Positions 34,101 through 44,531 are shown, numbered from the stretch's first letter. The stretch: 64,000 nucleotides of DNA from Heterobasidion occidentale (GCA_039111635.1 JBCAQO010000002.1:930001-994000), one strand, 5' to 3'. The notes: generated from the letters alone by a model not told the origin. Made by a program: numbers and translations.

Positions 34101-35125
34101 ACTCGATAAATGTGGTGGTTGATCAAGGCCTGTCAAAAGGAATAGTCATAACCCCGTGCAAAAAGACAATCACGGCCGAGGAAACTACGACGCTTTTCCA
34201 GGACAATGTGTTCAAACGATATGGACTACCAACCAAGGTGGTGTCCGACAGAGGTCCTCAATTTGCGGCAAAATTCACAAGGGAACTATGGAAAGGAATG
34301 GGAATTTCCCCTGCCCTCAGTACGGCTTACCACCCCCAAACGGACGGAGAAACAGAACGGGTAAACCAAGAGATCAAGCAATTCTTGCGAGTGTTTTGCA
34401 ACTACCACCAAGACAATTGGGTAGACTTGATCCCCTTCGCAGAATTCTCCCACAACACTCGGAAGCACTCCGCCACTGGAAAGTCGCCGTTTGAAATCCT
34501 CTACGGTTTCAATCCACCATATTCGGTCGATTCAGCTTTGGAGACCAAGGTACCCGCAGTAACTGAACGCTTGCAGCTAATCAAGGAAGTCCAAGAAGAT
34601 GCGGCCGCAAGTCTACAAATAGCAGCGCAGCACGCCAAGGACCGGGACCTACACAGGAAACTTCCGCAGTGGGAAGTAGGAACCCGGGTTTGGCTAGAAG
34701 GAACCCATATTCGGACGACTCATCCAAAATTCAAGCTGGCACCCAGGCGCTATGGCCCCTTTTCGGTGACCGAAAGAATCGGCTCTCTGGCTTATCGGCT
34801 GAAAATACCCGAAACGTGGAAAATACACCCGGTGTTTCATGCCTCCATACTCACGGAATATCACGAGACAGAGGCCCACGGAAGGAACTTCCCCAGACCT
34901 GCCCCAGAGATCTTGAATGAAGAAGAACACTACGAAGTGGAGGCTATTCTAGATTCAAGACGACAGGGACGAGGGACTAAGTACCTTGTCAAGTGGGTCG
35001 GATACTCCGAAGCCGATAACACCTGGGAACCCTTTGCCCTCCTCAAAGATACGGCCGACGAGGTGCTTCGAGAATTCCACGAAAGCTACCCAGACAAACC
35101 CCGACCCGCGGCGATTAAGCTTTAG
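31191..35125 (+). pseudogene. pol: Pol of element B: protease, RT, RNase H, integrase, chromodomain
   Basis: The domains are in Ty3/gypsy order. The protease has DSACEG and LGTDWL (31191-32234). RT has YMDD at 32714-32725, and RNase H has TDASLAAYGAVLLQEG and later WTDHKNLEHF. In integrase the zinc site ends CAVCQST and the catalytic core includes STDFVTDL and SDRGPQFAAKF. A C-terminal chromodomain (HYEVEAILDSRR.. VKWVGYSEADNTWEP) targets chromatin in known chromoviruses. Compared with C there is a one-base deletion at about 32219, a small compensated pair near 32270, and a TGA at 33830 where C has CGA. The copy cannot make an uninterrupted Pol; it may still be moved in trans. Confidence 0.92.
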
Positions 35126-35186
35126 AAAGGTATAAAAAGGGAGAGACGCCCCACCCCTTTCAAAGCAAGAATCCTCCCACTAGTAT

Positions 35187-36563
35187 ATGTCCGACCACTC
35201 CTCCCTTGATTACTCCCCTGAACGTGCCATGCTCATCAATGACGGAACTACCTCCTCCCCTTCAAGAAACCCCTCACCAGACATCATTCTGGCCATGGCC
35301 AACCCCGACACTGGACGCCCTAGCCGAAGCAGCCGCCCAGCGACTCCAGAAGGAATTCCCATACCAATCGTTGTCCACCAGACCGCGCTCGCCGTCGAAG
35401 ATCGAACGAGTTCCCGAGCCTCACCCAGGTTTGAGAGAACTCATGACGAGCACGATGAAGGACACCAGGAAGAAGGAAGACCTACTCCGCCAACGCCTCC
35501 GCGACCGGCGACAGCGCTGGCTCAAGGAGACACAAGGCAGGAAACGAGAAGCGGAAGAAGACCGGGAAACCCTGCGGACCTGGAACCGCCTACAGTTGCT
35601 GAGAGAGGTGTACAAGAACCAGCAACGGCTGGTACATCGGCTGCCAGGACCAGAGGACCCCCTACCGGTAGTGGAGATCTGCACCCCGGAGAGCTGGAAG
35701 GGCTAGGAGATGCGCTGCTCCAGCGCACCACCATCTCCGCGGTAATTCAGATGGCCACAGCACTGGCCTTACAAAGGCTCGCTAACTTCTTCGCAGGGCA
35801 ACCAGGAAGCGAGAGCGACGACATACCCCGACGCCTCGCTGACGCGAGCGACCAGGTCAGGCTTCTGGCCTATGCAGATGATCATAGGGCCGCCTCCTGG
35901 TATGCCCGAGGAAATAATGGGGCTTACGCCTTACTCATTCATCCGGACGAGTTCTCCTCCTTCATCAATCTGGAGCTCCTACCCGCCCTCATCTCGCGCA
36001 CCGACACAAGACACTCCTCCCACGCCCATCCCGTTCGGATTGACCCATTCCGCGTCCAACCATGGAGCGAAGCCAGCAGAGCGATACCGGCTACAAGTAG
36101 CCGAGACGCAACCGTCCAGACAGAACACGTCTGGACTACGGTTCAACAACAGGCACGAAGGGATCGAGAGGCCCTTCCTCCCACTTCTACAGGACAATCC
36201 ACCGGGCAGGACGCCGGAGGCAGCAATGAGGAGCATCCTCCAAGGTATAGGAGAAACGAGGGATGGGGAAACCAGAGGACAAGGGCGATTCTTCAGCCCA
36301 GGCGAAGCAGTCCTAGAAGAACTCGACCAAGAGATTCACCGACTCCAAACCATCCTCGAGATAATCGAGCTGAAGGAGCGCATCCACACATTGGTAGAAG
36401 AACTCCAATCCGCCAGCGCCCGACTCAGCGAACTACTTCCTGGACTCGAGCGGAACTAGACGCCTGGGACGAGGTCGAAGACGGCAATTACGACGACATC
36501 GACCCCTATTACAGGCCAGATGAAGGGTATGGGGATTACGGAGACATTGGCGGAGGATATTAG
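35187..36563 (+). CDS. Extra ORF after pol in element B (frame a)
   Basis: 458 codons between pol and the 3' LTR, where env or ORF3 lies in some gypsy elements, but with no signal peptide or membrane segment. The product is Pro/Arg/Glu-rich and mostly disordered, with one helical patch (QRTTISAVIQMATALALQRL) and an acidic Tyr/Gly-rich end. The function is not recognised. In element C the same frame is cut by a TAA (48419), and a second frame is open over much of the same DNA in both copies, so this may not be the only product, or even the main one. Confidence 0.5.
   Translation: MSDHSSLDYSPERAMLINDGTTSSPSRNPSPDIILAMANPDTGRPSRSSRPATPEGIPIPIVVHQTALAVEDRTSSRASPRFERTHDEHDEGHQEEGRPTPPTPPRPATALAQGDTRQETRSGRRPGNPADLEPPTVAERGVQEPATAGTSAARTRGPPTGSGDLHPGELEGLGDALLQRTTISAVIQMATALALQRLANFFAGQPGSESDDIPRRLADASDQVRLLAYADDHRAASWYARGNNGAYALLIHPDEFSSFINLELLPALISRTDTRHSSHAHPVRIDPFRVQPWSEASRAIPATSSRDATVQTEHVWTTVQQQARRDREALPPTSTGQSTGQDAGGSNEEHPPRYRRNEGWGNQRTRAILQPRRSSPRRTRPRDSPTPNHPRDNRAEGAHPHIGRRTPIRQRPTQRTTSWTRAELDAWDEVEDGNYDDIDPYYRPDEGYGDYGDIGGGY
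35206..35706 (+). CDS. Overlapping ORF after pol in element B (frame b, part 1)
   Basis: 166 codons inside the preceding ORF but in another frame, with an ordered look: long charged helices (LRELMTSTMKDTRKKEDLL, then KREAEEDRETLRTWNRLQLL) typical of a coiled coil. The equivalent ORF in element C (49140-48640) has exactly the same length, with about 15 residue changes, all in frame. Function unknown. Confidence 0.45.
   Translation: MITPLNVPCSSMTELPPPLQETPHQTSFWPWPTPTLDALAEAAAQRLQKEFPYQSLSTRPRSPSKIERVPEPHPGLRELMTSTMKDTRKKEDLLRQRLRDRRQRWLKETQGRKREAEEDRETLRTWNRLQLLREVYKNQQRLVHRLPGPEDPLPVVEICTPESWKG
35872..36459 (+). CDS. Overlapping ORF after pol in element B (frame b, part 2)
   Basis: 195 codons in the same frame as 35206-35706, separated from it by stops. 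Its C-terminus is a clear coiled coil (LEELDQEIHRLQTILEIIEL, then LVEELQSASARLSELL). The counterpart in C (48537-47884) is 217 codons and intact although the competing frame is broken there. Possibly translated as a separate ORF or joined by splicing; function unknown. Confidence 0.45.
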   Translation: MQMIIGPPPGMPEEIMGLTPYSFIRTSSPPSSIWSSYPPSSRAPTQDTPPTPIPFGLTHSASNHGAKPAERYRLQVAETQPSRQNTSGLRFNNRHEGIERPFLPLLQDNPPGRTPEAAMRSILQGIGETRDGETRGQGRFFSPGEAVLEELDQEIHRLQTILEIIELKERIHTLVEELQSASARLSELLPGLERN

Positions 36564-36599
36564 GCAAGGGAGTTGAGGAACCCCTGGCCTTTAACACGG

Positions 36600-38300
36600 T
36601 GACGGAGAGGGAAGGACCCTCCGCACCACAGGTACCGGTTTCACGCACAGGATGCCGGAACGAACGTCTTGCATGACGTTAAACTGTGAAAAGATAAGAA
36701 GGCAGGGGAAGTACCTGACCATTTTGCGTTGCAGCCCTCCGGTCTCAAGACAAGGACAAGCATCTAACACTCTCGTTGTCAAGAGGTATTCTGACAAGCG
36801 AATTGGGCGTCCCGCTTGGATCCCCAGTTTTACAGGGCCCTTTCCGCATTAGGAGGCCCTTAGGATTCACAACATAACCTTGGTACTAGTACATGAATGA
36901 TGCATGAATATTGGTGGGAAATCGTGTTGCATGTTCGCCATTGGGGAACGGTGGACCAACCTCGCTGTCAAGGTCTGACAGGTGTCTTGGACGTCCCACT
37001 TTGGATCTCCAGTTTTACAGGGTCGTTTCCGCATTAGGGGACCCTATCTACGATGCAGGAACTAATGGCCGCACTCCATTAGTAACCCAAAACGGAGAAA
37101 AGACATCCGCAACGATGTAAAACTACGAAAGGCTTGGTCCGCAATGACGATAGACTAGTTACCGTCCGGAACGACGCTAAAGCTACCAAGACCCTCGGAG
37201 CGTGGTTGTATTCTGGCAGACGGTGGAAGGGAGGGCCTCCACCGTTGCAGAACCCTGCCGACTAGGTCGAGGCGCTTCCATATTCCATACGCCCTACAGT
37301 AAAAGAATATGGGGTCGACACGGTTCAATTCCGTGCGAGGGGTTTGGGGACATGGAGCGGGTTGTCGGTCTTCCGACGACGAGACCACGACTACTCCATG
37401 GCGCTCCCATTCTATCCTTGAAGTCCAAAGCAAGGATTCTGCTTCAAGGGCCAGTCAAGAGGCAACTGGGATCGTGCCTCAGGTTTTCCATCCGCAACGA
37501 TGTAAAACTACGGACGCCCTCCATGGCGTTAAACTGGGATTACCCTTTCCTTACAGGGTCATGAGCAGTGTCCAAACATGAGATATGTTTCGACATTGCT
37601 GCGTCCGCAAAGACGTTAAACTACCACTCCTTTCAGCATAGGAGATGTCGATTGACATTGTTGTTGACGCCACGATGTTGATCTAGTCCGCAAAGACGAT
37701 AAACTATTATCCCTCGTCCTAGGGATCGTATTGGAGCTAGAATTACCGTTTCTAGCTGCAATAGTCCGAAATGACCTTAAACTACCCTCACCCCGGAGGA
37801 TTAAATCTATCGAGGCTCGGGAGGTTCAAGCCAGGCGATAGCGGACGTCCGCAATGACTATAAACTAGTTGCCGTCCTTCATGACGATAAACTGAGCCGC
37901 CCTTCTGTCTACAGGGCCATGTGAGTTGTGTCAAAATAGGCTCTCAAACCTATTCTCGCAACTCTAGAAGTTATCCGGTTTGATATAGTATAAACCGTCA
38001 CCATCCTTCCTCAATGGGAACCCTGTCAAGATGGCTGTACTTGGTCTAGGGCCCTATGTGCATCACCGATGAATGTTCCGGCGCACAGAAAAGGTCTACC
38101 ATCTTGTTTACAGGTACTCCTACGTTGGAAAATGGATAGGTCCGCAACGACCTTGGTTTAAACTAGCAGGACAGTCCGCAACGACTTCGGTATAAACTAG
38201 CCTCAGTCCGCGATGACTTAAGGATAAACTAGCCGACGTCCGCAAAGACACAAAACTACGGACGTCCGGCACGACGTTAAACTACCAGGACATACCTTAC
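36600..38300 (+). repeat. Array of dispersed motifs of about 20 bp, element B 3' region
   Basis: At least 13 degenerate copies of GTCCGCAAYGACGWTAAACTA lie about 30-110 bp apart or further, for example near 37106, 37137, 37491, 37604, 37688, 37764, 37848, 38140, 38174, 38206, 38239 and 38263. A second repeated block (GGATCYCCAGTTTTACAGGG with TTTCCGCATTAGG) occurs near 36820 and 37008. No ORF explains it. Confidence 0.75.
37319..37335 (+). other. tRNA T-arm-like hairpin in the element B 3' region
   Basis: CACGG, loop TTCAATT, CCGTG; contains GGTTCAATTCC, which fits the RNA polymerase III B-box consensus. An upstream 8-bp stem (37278-37285 with 37305-37312) precedes it. Conserved in C at 47011-47027. 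A whole tRNA cannot be folded. Confidence 0.45.
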
Positions 38301-39112
38301 GCTGACCCCGCATAATTACCGTCAAGGTGGATACCATGGTCTATTCAAGAGACCATGGGGTTCAAAGTCTATTCTTCAAAGTCCTTACCTCGTGTTCAAT
38401 ACGCGGAGCGCTGCTACATGCCCGCTCCCTTGTGAAAAACAAACTCTGGACGAACACTCAATCTCTAACCAGGACGGGCCACCGTATGGGGCTGACAGAG
38501 TTAGGGATCTTCAAAGGGGTCTTGCCGGACTCAAAACAAGTCAAGAGTCATGTTCGCTCTTGATAGGTTGGTGGGCCTAAGCCTTAGTAAAGCGATCAAC
38601 CCACACACCTGGAGTCCCCCTCGATACCGGAGATCAAGGAGATGAAGATCTATCCTGGAAACACTGAAGCATGGCCTTCGGCACTTTGAAAGAAGAACGA
38701 CACACACCCATCCACAGACGAGTTTCTATTTCATCTCATAATCATTCGCACGACACCTTTCTGCATCGTCGCCAGACGACACTGGCTCATCAAACCTACC
38801 AGGGAGTCCTGGTCGAGTAGCTGCCTATTGACTCTAGGAGTGTACTCATACAAAACGTACGGTGAAGGAAGAACACCGAGGGCGACGCAATATTATGGCT
38901 GATATTGCTATGAGCCTGGATCAAACAGCTCAATGGAGAAGGAAAACTCCTAGGCGTTGTAAACGACGTAGGTCGGTCTTCGCCCCAGAAAACGAAGTGA
39001 TATTGGGAAGACGCATCCCAATCTATTTTGACGACCAGAAGGCAATTGTACGTGGAATGACGATGAAGCTCGTTTCTGCTCAAGCGAGTAGTCCCCTCAG
39101 GAGTTGGGACCT

Positions 39113-39125
39113 AGAAAGGGGGTAA
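39113..39125 (+). other. Polypurine tract of element B
   Basis: AGAAAGGGGGTAA directly before the 3' LTR; the usual plus-strand primer of LTR elements. The complement lies next to the LTR of C at 45123. Confidence 0.75.
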
Positions 39126-39744
39126 TGTTATGACTTGACCAATCGGGGCCCTTCGCGGCCGTGTCTAACCGATGGATCAAGCATCACATGCTAGGCGGCT
39201 CCACTACGGAGCGTACATCAAGGTATTCGGCATGTCCTTAGGAGCCGACAAGACCGATGATTCTTCAAGACATCGGTAGAGGCTATATTGGAGGGACATG
39301 AGGCTCATAGAGTTCACACAGTAATAAGAGGCGTATTCACATGCCATGGGCTTAGGGCTTACGGGTAAGCACCTCGTCGCACCATGATGGATCAGTGCGA
39401 CTAGAGAAGTACAAGAGTAGGCGCCGATGAGAAAGACGGCGGCCACAGCTCTCCTAGATGGAAACTAGGAGAAGCACACGGACTCTTACCCTATACCCCA
39501 TACAGTATATAAGGCCCATAGAATAGGCTGAGGATCTTCAGTCTATTCTCTTCGTTCATTCGTATCCTCGAATACGAACCTCTTCGTTCCCCTGTATCTA
39601 CACATACAGGACTCTTAGAGCCAATCACTATTCCCTCCTGTATCGTTACCTGATACAGTCGAGACTTTGCCCATCACTCAGCCCATCGTGCGACCTAGGG
39701 AAGAACCTGTTACTCTTGGGTTACTGAACGAGCAGTTCGTAACA
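39126..39744 (+). repeat. 3' LTR of element B
   Basis: 619 bp, same length as the 5' LTR and with one visible difference (CCAATCGG against CCGATCGG near its start). Confidence 0.95.
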
Positions 39745-39899
39745 AGAGTTGCGCGGTATGGAAGAGCTGCACAGCAACCCTGTGAAGATTTTGCGCATAC
39801 GCAGTCGCAGACAAATGAAGCACAATGTCCAACTAAGCTCTATAAAAATACTGGCATTACGAACAAGTCCATAGAACAACCTACACAAATCAGGCCCGT

Positions 39900-40189
39900 T
39901 CAGCTGACTTCGCGCACACGACTGACATGATCCATCAGCACTTGTTCCATCTTAACTGCGCCCTTATAATAGATGGTATCCTCGGAGTTGTACACCTTAG
40001 CGTTGTTGAACACAAGCTGAGCATCTGCAATGAACACGTCGAGATCTTGATATTGCCCTGTCTCGAGTTTGTGCTCTATAGTTGAAAAATCTGCGCGAAA
40101 CAGTTGACGTGAGCGAAATTGGTCGACCAGAATGGTGCAGAAAAATAAGGTAGGACTGACCCATCAGATTTTTAATTACATCGTAGTAA
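39900..40189 (-). pseudogene. GCN5-like bromodomain, last two exons (truncated gene)
   Basis: On the minus strand, 40189-40161 encodes YYDVIKNLM and, after a 70-nt intron (40160-40091), 40090-39900 encodes FSTIEHKLETGQYQDL, then FIADAQLVFNNAKVYNSED and a short C-terminus ending VREVS-stop. This is the second half of a bromodomain, the acetyl-lysine reader, placed at the extreme C-terminus as in the histone acetyltransferase Gcn5. The upstream part, including any acetyltransferase domain, is absent. A family-2 LTR begins exactly at 40190, within the coding exon. Which bromodomain protein it was is inferred from the C-terminal position and sequence. The 155 bp between it and element B would be its 3' UTR. 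Confidence 0.75.
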
Positions 40190-40468
40190 TGTTAGGTCGG
40201 AGACCTATCACGTGCACCAATGCACAAAGGGGATCCCTAGGCTAATACGTCCACAGCGTCGTAGAGACATAGACTCCAATGGATGAAGATGATGGATCGT
40301 CTTTGGGCTCTTTGGAGGAATTTGGGGTCACTGCCTGCTTTGTCCTCAAACAGGTTGAGAAGATGGTCTTTGAGGTCCTCTCGATGATGAGGTGGAACTG
40401 GATGATCTTTGTCCAACAGATGACACTAGGGGTGTCCAACTGAGAACGCGGAAGGCGGTGAGGCCGGT
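40190..40468 (-). repeat. Truncated family-2 LTR, minus strand
   Basis: Equals the last 279 bp (in LTR sense) of the 844-bp family-2 LTR, as seen in full at 42866-43709. It is cut at 40468 where a plus-strand family-2 LTR starts, so one copy appears inserted in the other; the remainder of the cut LTR was not found in the window. Confidence 0.85.
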
Positions 40469-41312
40469 TGTTAGGACCGTGTCCTAACACGTGCTTTGCA
40501 CGTGAGTGGATAGGCTGGTCAAGTGCTTCAGACGTGGTACAGACTCAGACCGTTCTCCATGACTCATCTCCATTAACATGCTAACTGCATAAACACTTAC
40601 TTATGGTTCCTAGTTCTTGATGTGGATAGACATTAGTTCCTGGCCCTGTTCCTGGTTCCTGATCGATCACGATGTGGCTAGACATTTGATATGGATGTGG
40701 ACAGACATTACTGATCTTGTACTATACTTAGATTGATGACACATCTTCACTTATAGATCTTGATTGTTTACTTCAGTACCTGAGAAGTGCACAGACCAGA
40801 TCCCAATCTGGCCCTAGATACTTCTTTGTATAAATAGGCAAGATGAGCTTCTAAGAAACTCAGCTTGTTCACCTGTAATACACTTGATCTCTGCACTGCG
40901 CCTAGTGTCTGGCTACCTTCCTAGCCCACACTTTGTAATCTCTGTCAGATCTGAGAATCCTCTACACGGTCTGACGACACACTGGACCTATCTCACTTCC
41001 CTTCTCTCTCTCTACTTACCCACTACTACACCGGCCTCGCCGCCTTCCGTGTTCTCAGTTGGACACCTCCTCATATCATCTGTTGGATAGGAGAAGATCA
41101 TCTAGTTCCTTCTCACCATTGAGAGGACCTTGAAGATCATCTTCTTAACCTCTTTGAGGACAAGGCAGAAAGCGACCCCGAGTTCCTCAAAAGGGCTCAA
41201 AGACAATCAGTCGTCTTCATCCATTGGAGTCTACGACTCTACGACGCTGTGGAAGTTTAGCCTAGGGATCCCCTTCGTGCATTGGTGCATGTGATAGGTC
41301 TCCAACCTAACA
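40469..41312 (+). repeat. 5' LTR of element F
   Basis: TGTTAGG..CCTAACA ends; TATAAATA at 40829-40836; predicted transcript start AGCTTGTTCA at 40862-40871, complementary to the site at 41315-41324 with one G-T (wobble) position. Confidence 0.92.
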
Positions 41313-42100
41313 CTTGAACGAGCTCTTCCATCCTTACCCTATCCAAACTGGATCCCCAGCAGCAACAGCTCTTTCTTCAATCAGTAAACAACATTCTAGC
41401 AACCGCCGCAAGGGTAAACCAAGCAGGAACCCTTCAAGGAAGAATTAACAACCCAGGAACAATAGAAGTTGCAAGATACCGAAACCCAGGAAAAGTTTAT
41501 TCAGGAATAGCCACGCTTAGATTACAGCGATCACCCAAAATCTTTATTGACCTTAGCAAAACTGAATATCAGTTTTCCAGGATTTGCTTCGTCAACGAAC
41601 CAAAGACACCATTCACCCTTGCAGACAATGGAGAGCCTGATGTCATCCGGACCAAAAACACCATCGAGATACACAATGGAAGACCAGATGATTTCCCCTT
41701 CGCCGTTGTTGCCAATCTCAGAAGAACCATTGCAAGAAACATCAACGGAGATGGAATCAGGGCGGAGCTTGTCAAGAATCAGGAGAACCGAGACCACTAC
41801 TCAGTCCTCATCCACTGGACCTTCTCCTCCACCTAAGAAGACACACTGGAAGCACCTAAATCTCCACCAGTCAGAACCAAAATTGATGGGATCATTTTTA
41901 TTGTTAGAAGAGGAGAGTTTGCCCACAAAACTTATCATCTCCGGACCCTCATCTCAGGACACACATTCTCCGAAATCATTGAACTCATCAACCAGATTGA
42001 CATTTCCATCAACAAAATTATCAAAAGGGACCCAGACCTACAAGAAGCCCTACAAGCTGGAAGAAGACAGGCAGTACCCTTCTTCTTTAAAGAATAAACC

Positions 42101-42865
42101 ACGGACAAAATCACCCCGGGATATCCTCCTGGCTACAGAACAGACCCAGCTGAAATCTACGAAGACTTACCCAAAGACTTCAACGAGGACCGACTTTATT
42201 ACAATGAGAACAAGGGACACTTCTACTATACAGGAACTCTCGCGGGATTCTTCTATAAATGAGGAGAAAGCAGATATGAATTCCTCACCTGGCAAGGGAA
42301 GCACGTCTAAGCAGGACCCCACCTATACACAACTAAGGTTGCGGACTACGTTGCAAGAAAGACTTTCGACAAGCTTAAATTACCGACAGATAGGCATTGT
42401 GACTCGCCAAGACCGCACATACATACTCTACCCAGAGAAACAGCCAGTGGAAGTAGAATCCCTGGAAGAAACACTCCCACTACATCCCCCTTACAAGAGA
42501 CCACTCCCCAAGCAGAGTTCCGAACCCCAACATCGAACCAAGTCCCCAAGCCAGAGTATATTGAAACACCAAGTAACAATCCAGAACCACCTGGAGATCC
42601 AGAGCCCCTGCCCAATACAATGCCGACAAATCCTGGAGGTGCTGAGTCCAAGGGACCAGCTATGGCCAAGCCTACCCCCTTCAATGGAAACAGAAAACGA
42701 ACGGAGCAATTCCTCCATGAAATTGACCTGATGATCCTAGCCAGGAAAAAGGATTTTGCAGATGAATTTGCCAAGATTGCTTATGCTCTGTCATACATGA
42801 AGGAAGGGTCAGCCGGAATATGGTCAAGGAATTTTACTCAAGCCAGGAATGCATTGAATGATTGG
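42101..42865 (+). pseudogene. gag: Gag fragment of element F
   Basis: Corresponds to the first half of the family-2 gag of D, ending in the core stretch FAKIAYALSYMKEGSAGIW. It is cut in the following helix by the LTR at 42866. Initiator codon reads ACG and an internal TGA is present, so it was probably inactive before the insertion. Confidence 0.75.
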
Positions 42866-43709
42866 TGTTAGGTCGGAGACCTATCACGTGCACCGAGGCA
42901 CAAAGGGGTCCCTAGGCTAAACCTCCACTGGTTCGTAAAGCCATAGGCTCCAATGGATAAAGACAATGGATCATCTTTGGGCTCTTTCAAGGAACTCGGG
43001 GTCACCGTCTGCTTTGTTCTTGAAGAGATTAAGAAGGTGATCTTCGAGGTCTTCTCGATGATGAGGAGGAACCGGATGATCTTCTCCTGTCCAACAGATG
43101 ACACGAGGAGGTGTCCAACTGAGAACACGGAAGGCAGCTAGCCCGGTGTAGAAGCGGATGAGTAGAGGGAGGGGAGGGAAGGGAGACGAGTCCAGGGCGT
43201 CGTCAGACCGTGTAAAGAGTTTCTCAGATCTGACAGAGATCACGAAGTGTGGGCTAGGAAGTTAGCCAGACACCGGGTGCAGTGCAGAGATCGAGTGTAT
43301 TACAGGTGAACGAGCTGAGCTTCTTAGAAGCTCATCTCGGCTAAATATACAAAGAAGTATCTAGGGCAGGATCACGATCTGGTCTGTGCGCTTCTCAGGT
43401 ACCGAAGTCAATGATTGAGATCCGTAAGCTAAGATGCGTCATTGATCTAACTATAGTACTGGGGCACTAATGTCTGTCCATATCCATATGAAATACCGAG
43501 GCACATTGTGATCGATCAGGAACCAGGAACAGGGCCAGGAACTAAAGTCTGTCCACATCAAGAACCAGGAACCGTAAGTAAGTGTTCATGCAGCGAGCAT
43601 GTAAATAGTAATGAGTCATGGGGAACAGTCCGAGTCTGTGGCACGTCCGAAGCACTTGACCAGCCCATCCATTCACGTGCGAAGCACGTGTTAGGACGTG
43701 GTCCTAACA
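42866..43709 (-). repeat. 3' LTR of element E
   Basis: Full-length 844-bp family-2 LTR in reverse orientation; preceded on its own strand by AGAGAGGGGGTAG, a polypurine tract. Confidence 0.92.
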
Positions 43710-44531
43710 CTACCCCCTCTCTATACAAGTCTTCGGCGTTTGGCGGGTGCACTGATGATAGGGGGGGTTTCCTTGTGTGGGCCTCGTCGAAGGTGGGGAT
43801 GTTGCGAGCGGGGTACCCGGTCCAGTTAGCAGTGTCGATTAGATGGTCCAACGCCTGCTTGTGGTATTCGTATTCTTCAGCCGTCCGATCCATCTGCAGA
43901 CAAAGTTGACGGGACTGCATACGATGCCTGTCATAGTCCTGAAGAAAGCCATGCGCCGTAACATCCATTCTCTGTCTGATGCCCGTAATTGGACATCCCA
44001 TGACAAGATGGCCGGAGCGTCCACATTCTCAGCAGGTACGAGTGGTGGGGTCGGTGGGTGGAGAAGGTGGGAGAGTTGGCGGGTTAGGCCAGACATTTTT
44101 GGAGTCCATTGTGTCTGCGGGCCATCCTTCTTCAGTTGTGACAGGAATGTCCGGCGACTGGGGGGAGGCTTCGTCGACAACGATAGGGTGGGCGAGGTCG
44201 TTGCCGAGTAGGGGAGGGGATGGGGACACAGCAGGGGGTGACGGGGGTGGTACTGGTAGCGGCTGAAGTACCTGGCGATCCCGGACGGCCTGTTCGGGGT
44301 CGTAAGGGGGACTGGTGGGCCGCATGAACTGCTCGGTTTCCTCTTCGGTCGGTCGAAAGCCAAAAGGCTTGGCGGCTGGGAGTTCAGGTTCCGTGACGGC
44401 GGGGGGATCGACGACCATGGGCGCGTCGACGTCGACCTGGTGGAAGCCTTTTTCTTGTATGTCCAGTTTGGTCATCACCCAGGGCCTAACATTATCTTCT
44501 GGGATACTCCCGCCTGGCCAGTAGCTTGCAA
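43558..44531 (-). pseudogene. Zinc-knuckle ORF at the 3' end of family 2 (element E)
   Basis: A Pro/Glu-rich region (FGFRPTEEETEQFMRP) leads into a CCHC knuckle whose second residue is a TGA stop at 44029-44031 (C-stop-ECGRSGHLVMGC). The same frame then stays open through a conserved-looking tail (TAEEYEYHKQALDHLID, NWTGYPARN) and on through the polypurine tract into the LTR, ending at 43558. It lies directly before the 3' LTR, where an extra ORF rather than gag is expected. The N-terminus is cut by element C. Role unknown; a nucleic-acid-binding accessory protein is a guess based on the knuckle. Confidence 0.6.

Larger units (their letters stand above)
28880..39744 (+). mobile_element. Ty3/gypsy chromovirus, family 1, element B (complete, decayed ORFs)
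   Basis: 10,865 bp with LTRs of 619 bp at both ends and a 5-bp target duplication AGAGT (28875-28879 and 39745-39749). Order: LTR, self-primer site, gag, pol (protease, RT, RNase H, integrase, chromodomain), extra ORF region, 3' motif array, polypurine tract, LTR. The two LTRs seem to differ at a single base (G/A at position 16), so insertion is recent, yet gag and pol each carry frameshifts and one stop. Confidence 0.95.
40469..42865 (+). mobile_element. Ty3/gypsy family 2, element F (5' LTR and part of gag)
   Basis: LTR 40469-41312 (844 bp), self-primer site at 41315-41324, the 5' ORF region and the first part of gag, ending abruptly at 42865 where a minus-strand LTR of the same family begins. 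Compared with D it has a one-base loss near 41350, an extra A near 42028, an ACG instead of ATG at the gag start (about 42101) and a TGA in gag near 42260. A dead fragment. Confidence 0.88.

Noticed and set aside
35187..36563. Envelope protein in family 1
   Set aside because: No signal peptide, membrane helix or Cys-rich ectodomain in any frame of the post-pol region.
37200..37340. A complete tRNA gene in the 3' region of element B
   Set aside because: Only a T-arm-like hairpin is convincing; anticodon and acceptor stems cannot be formed in the usual geometry.
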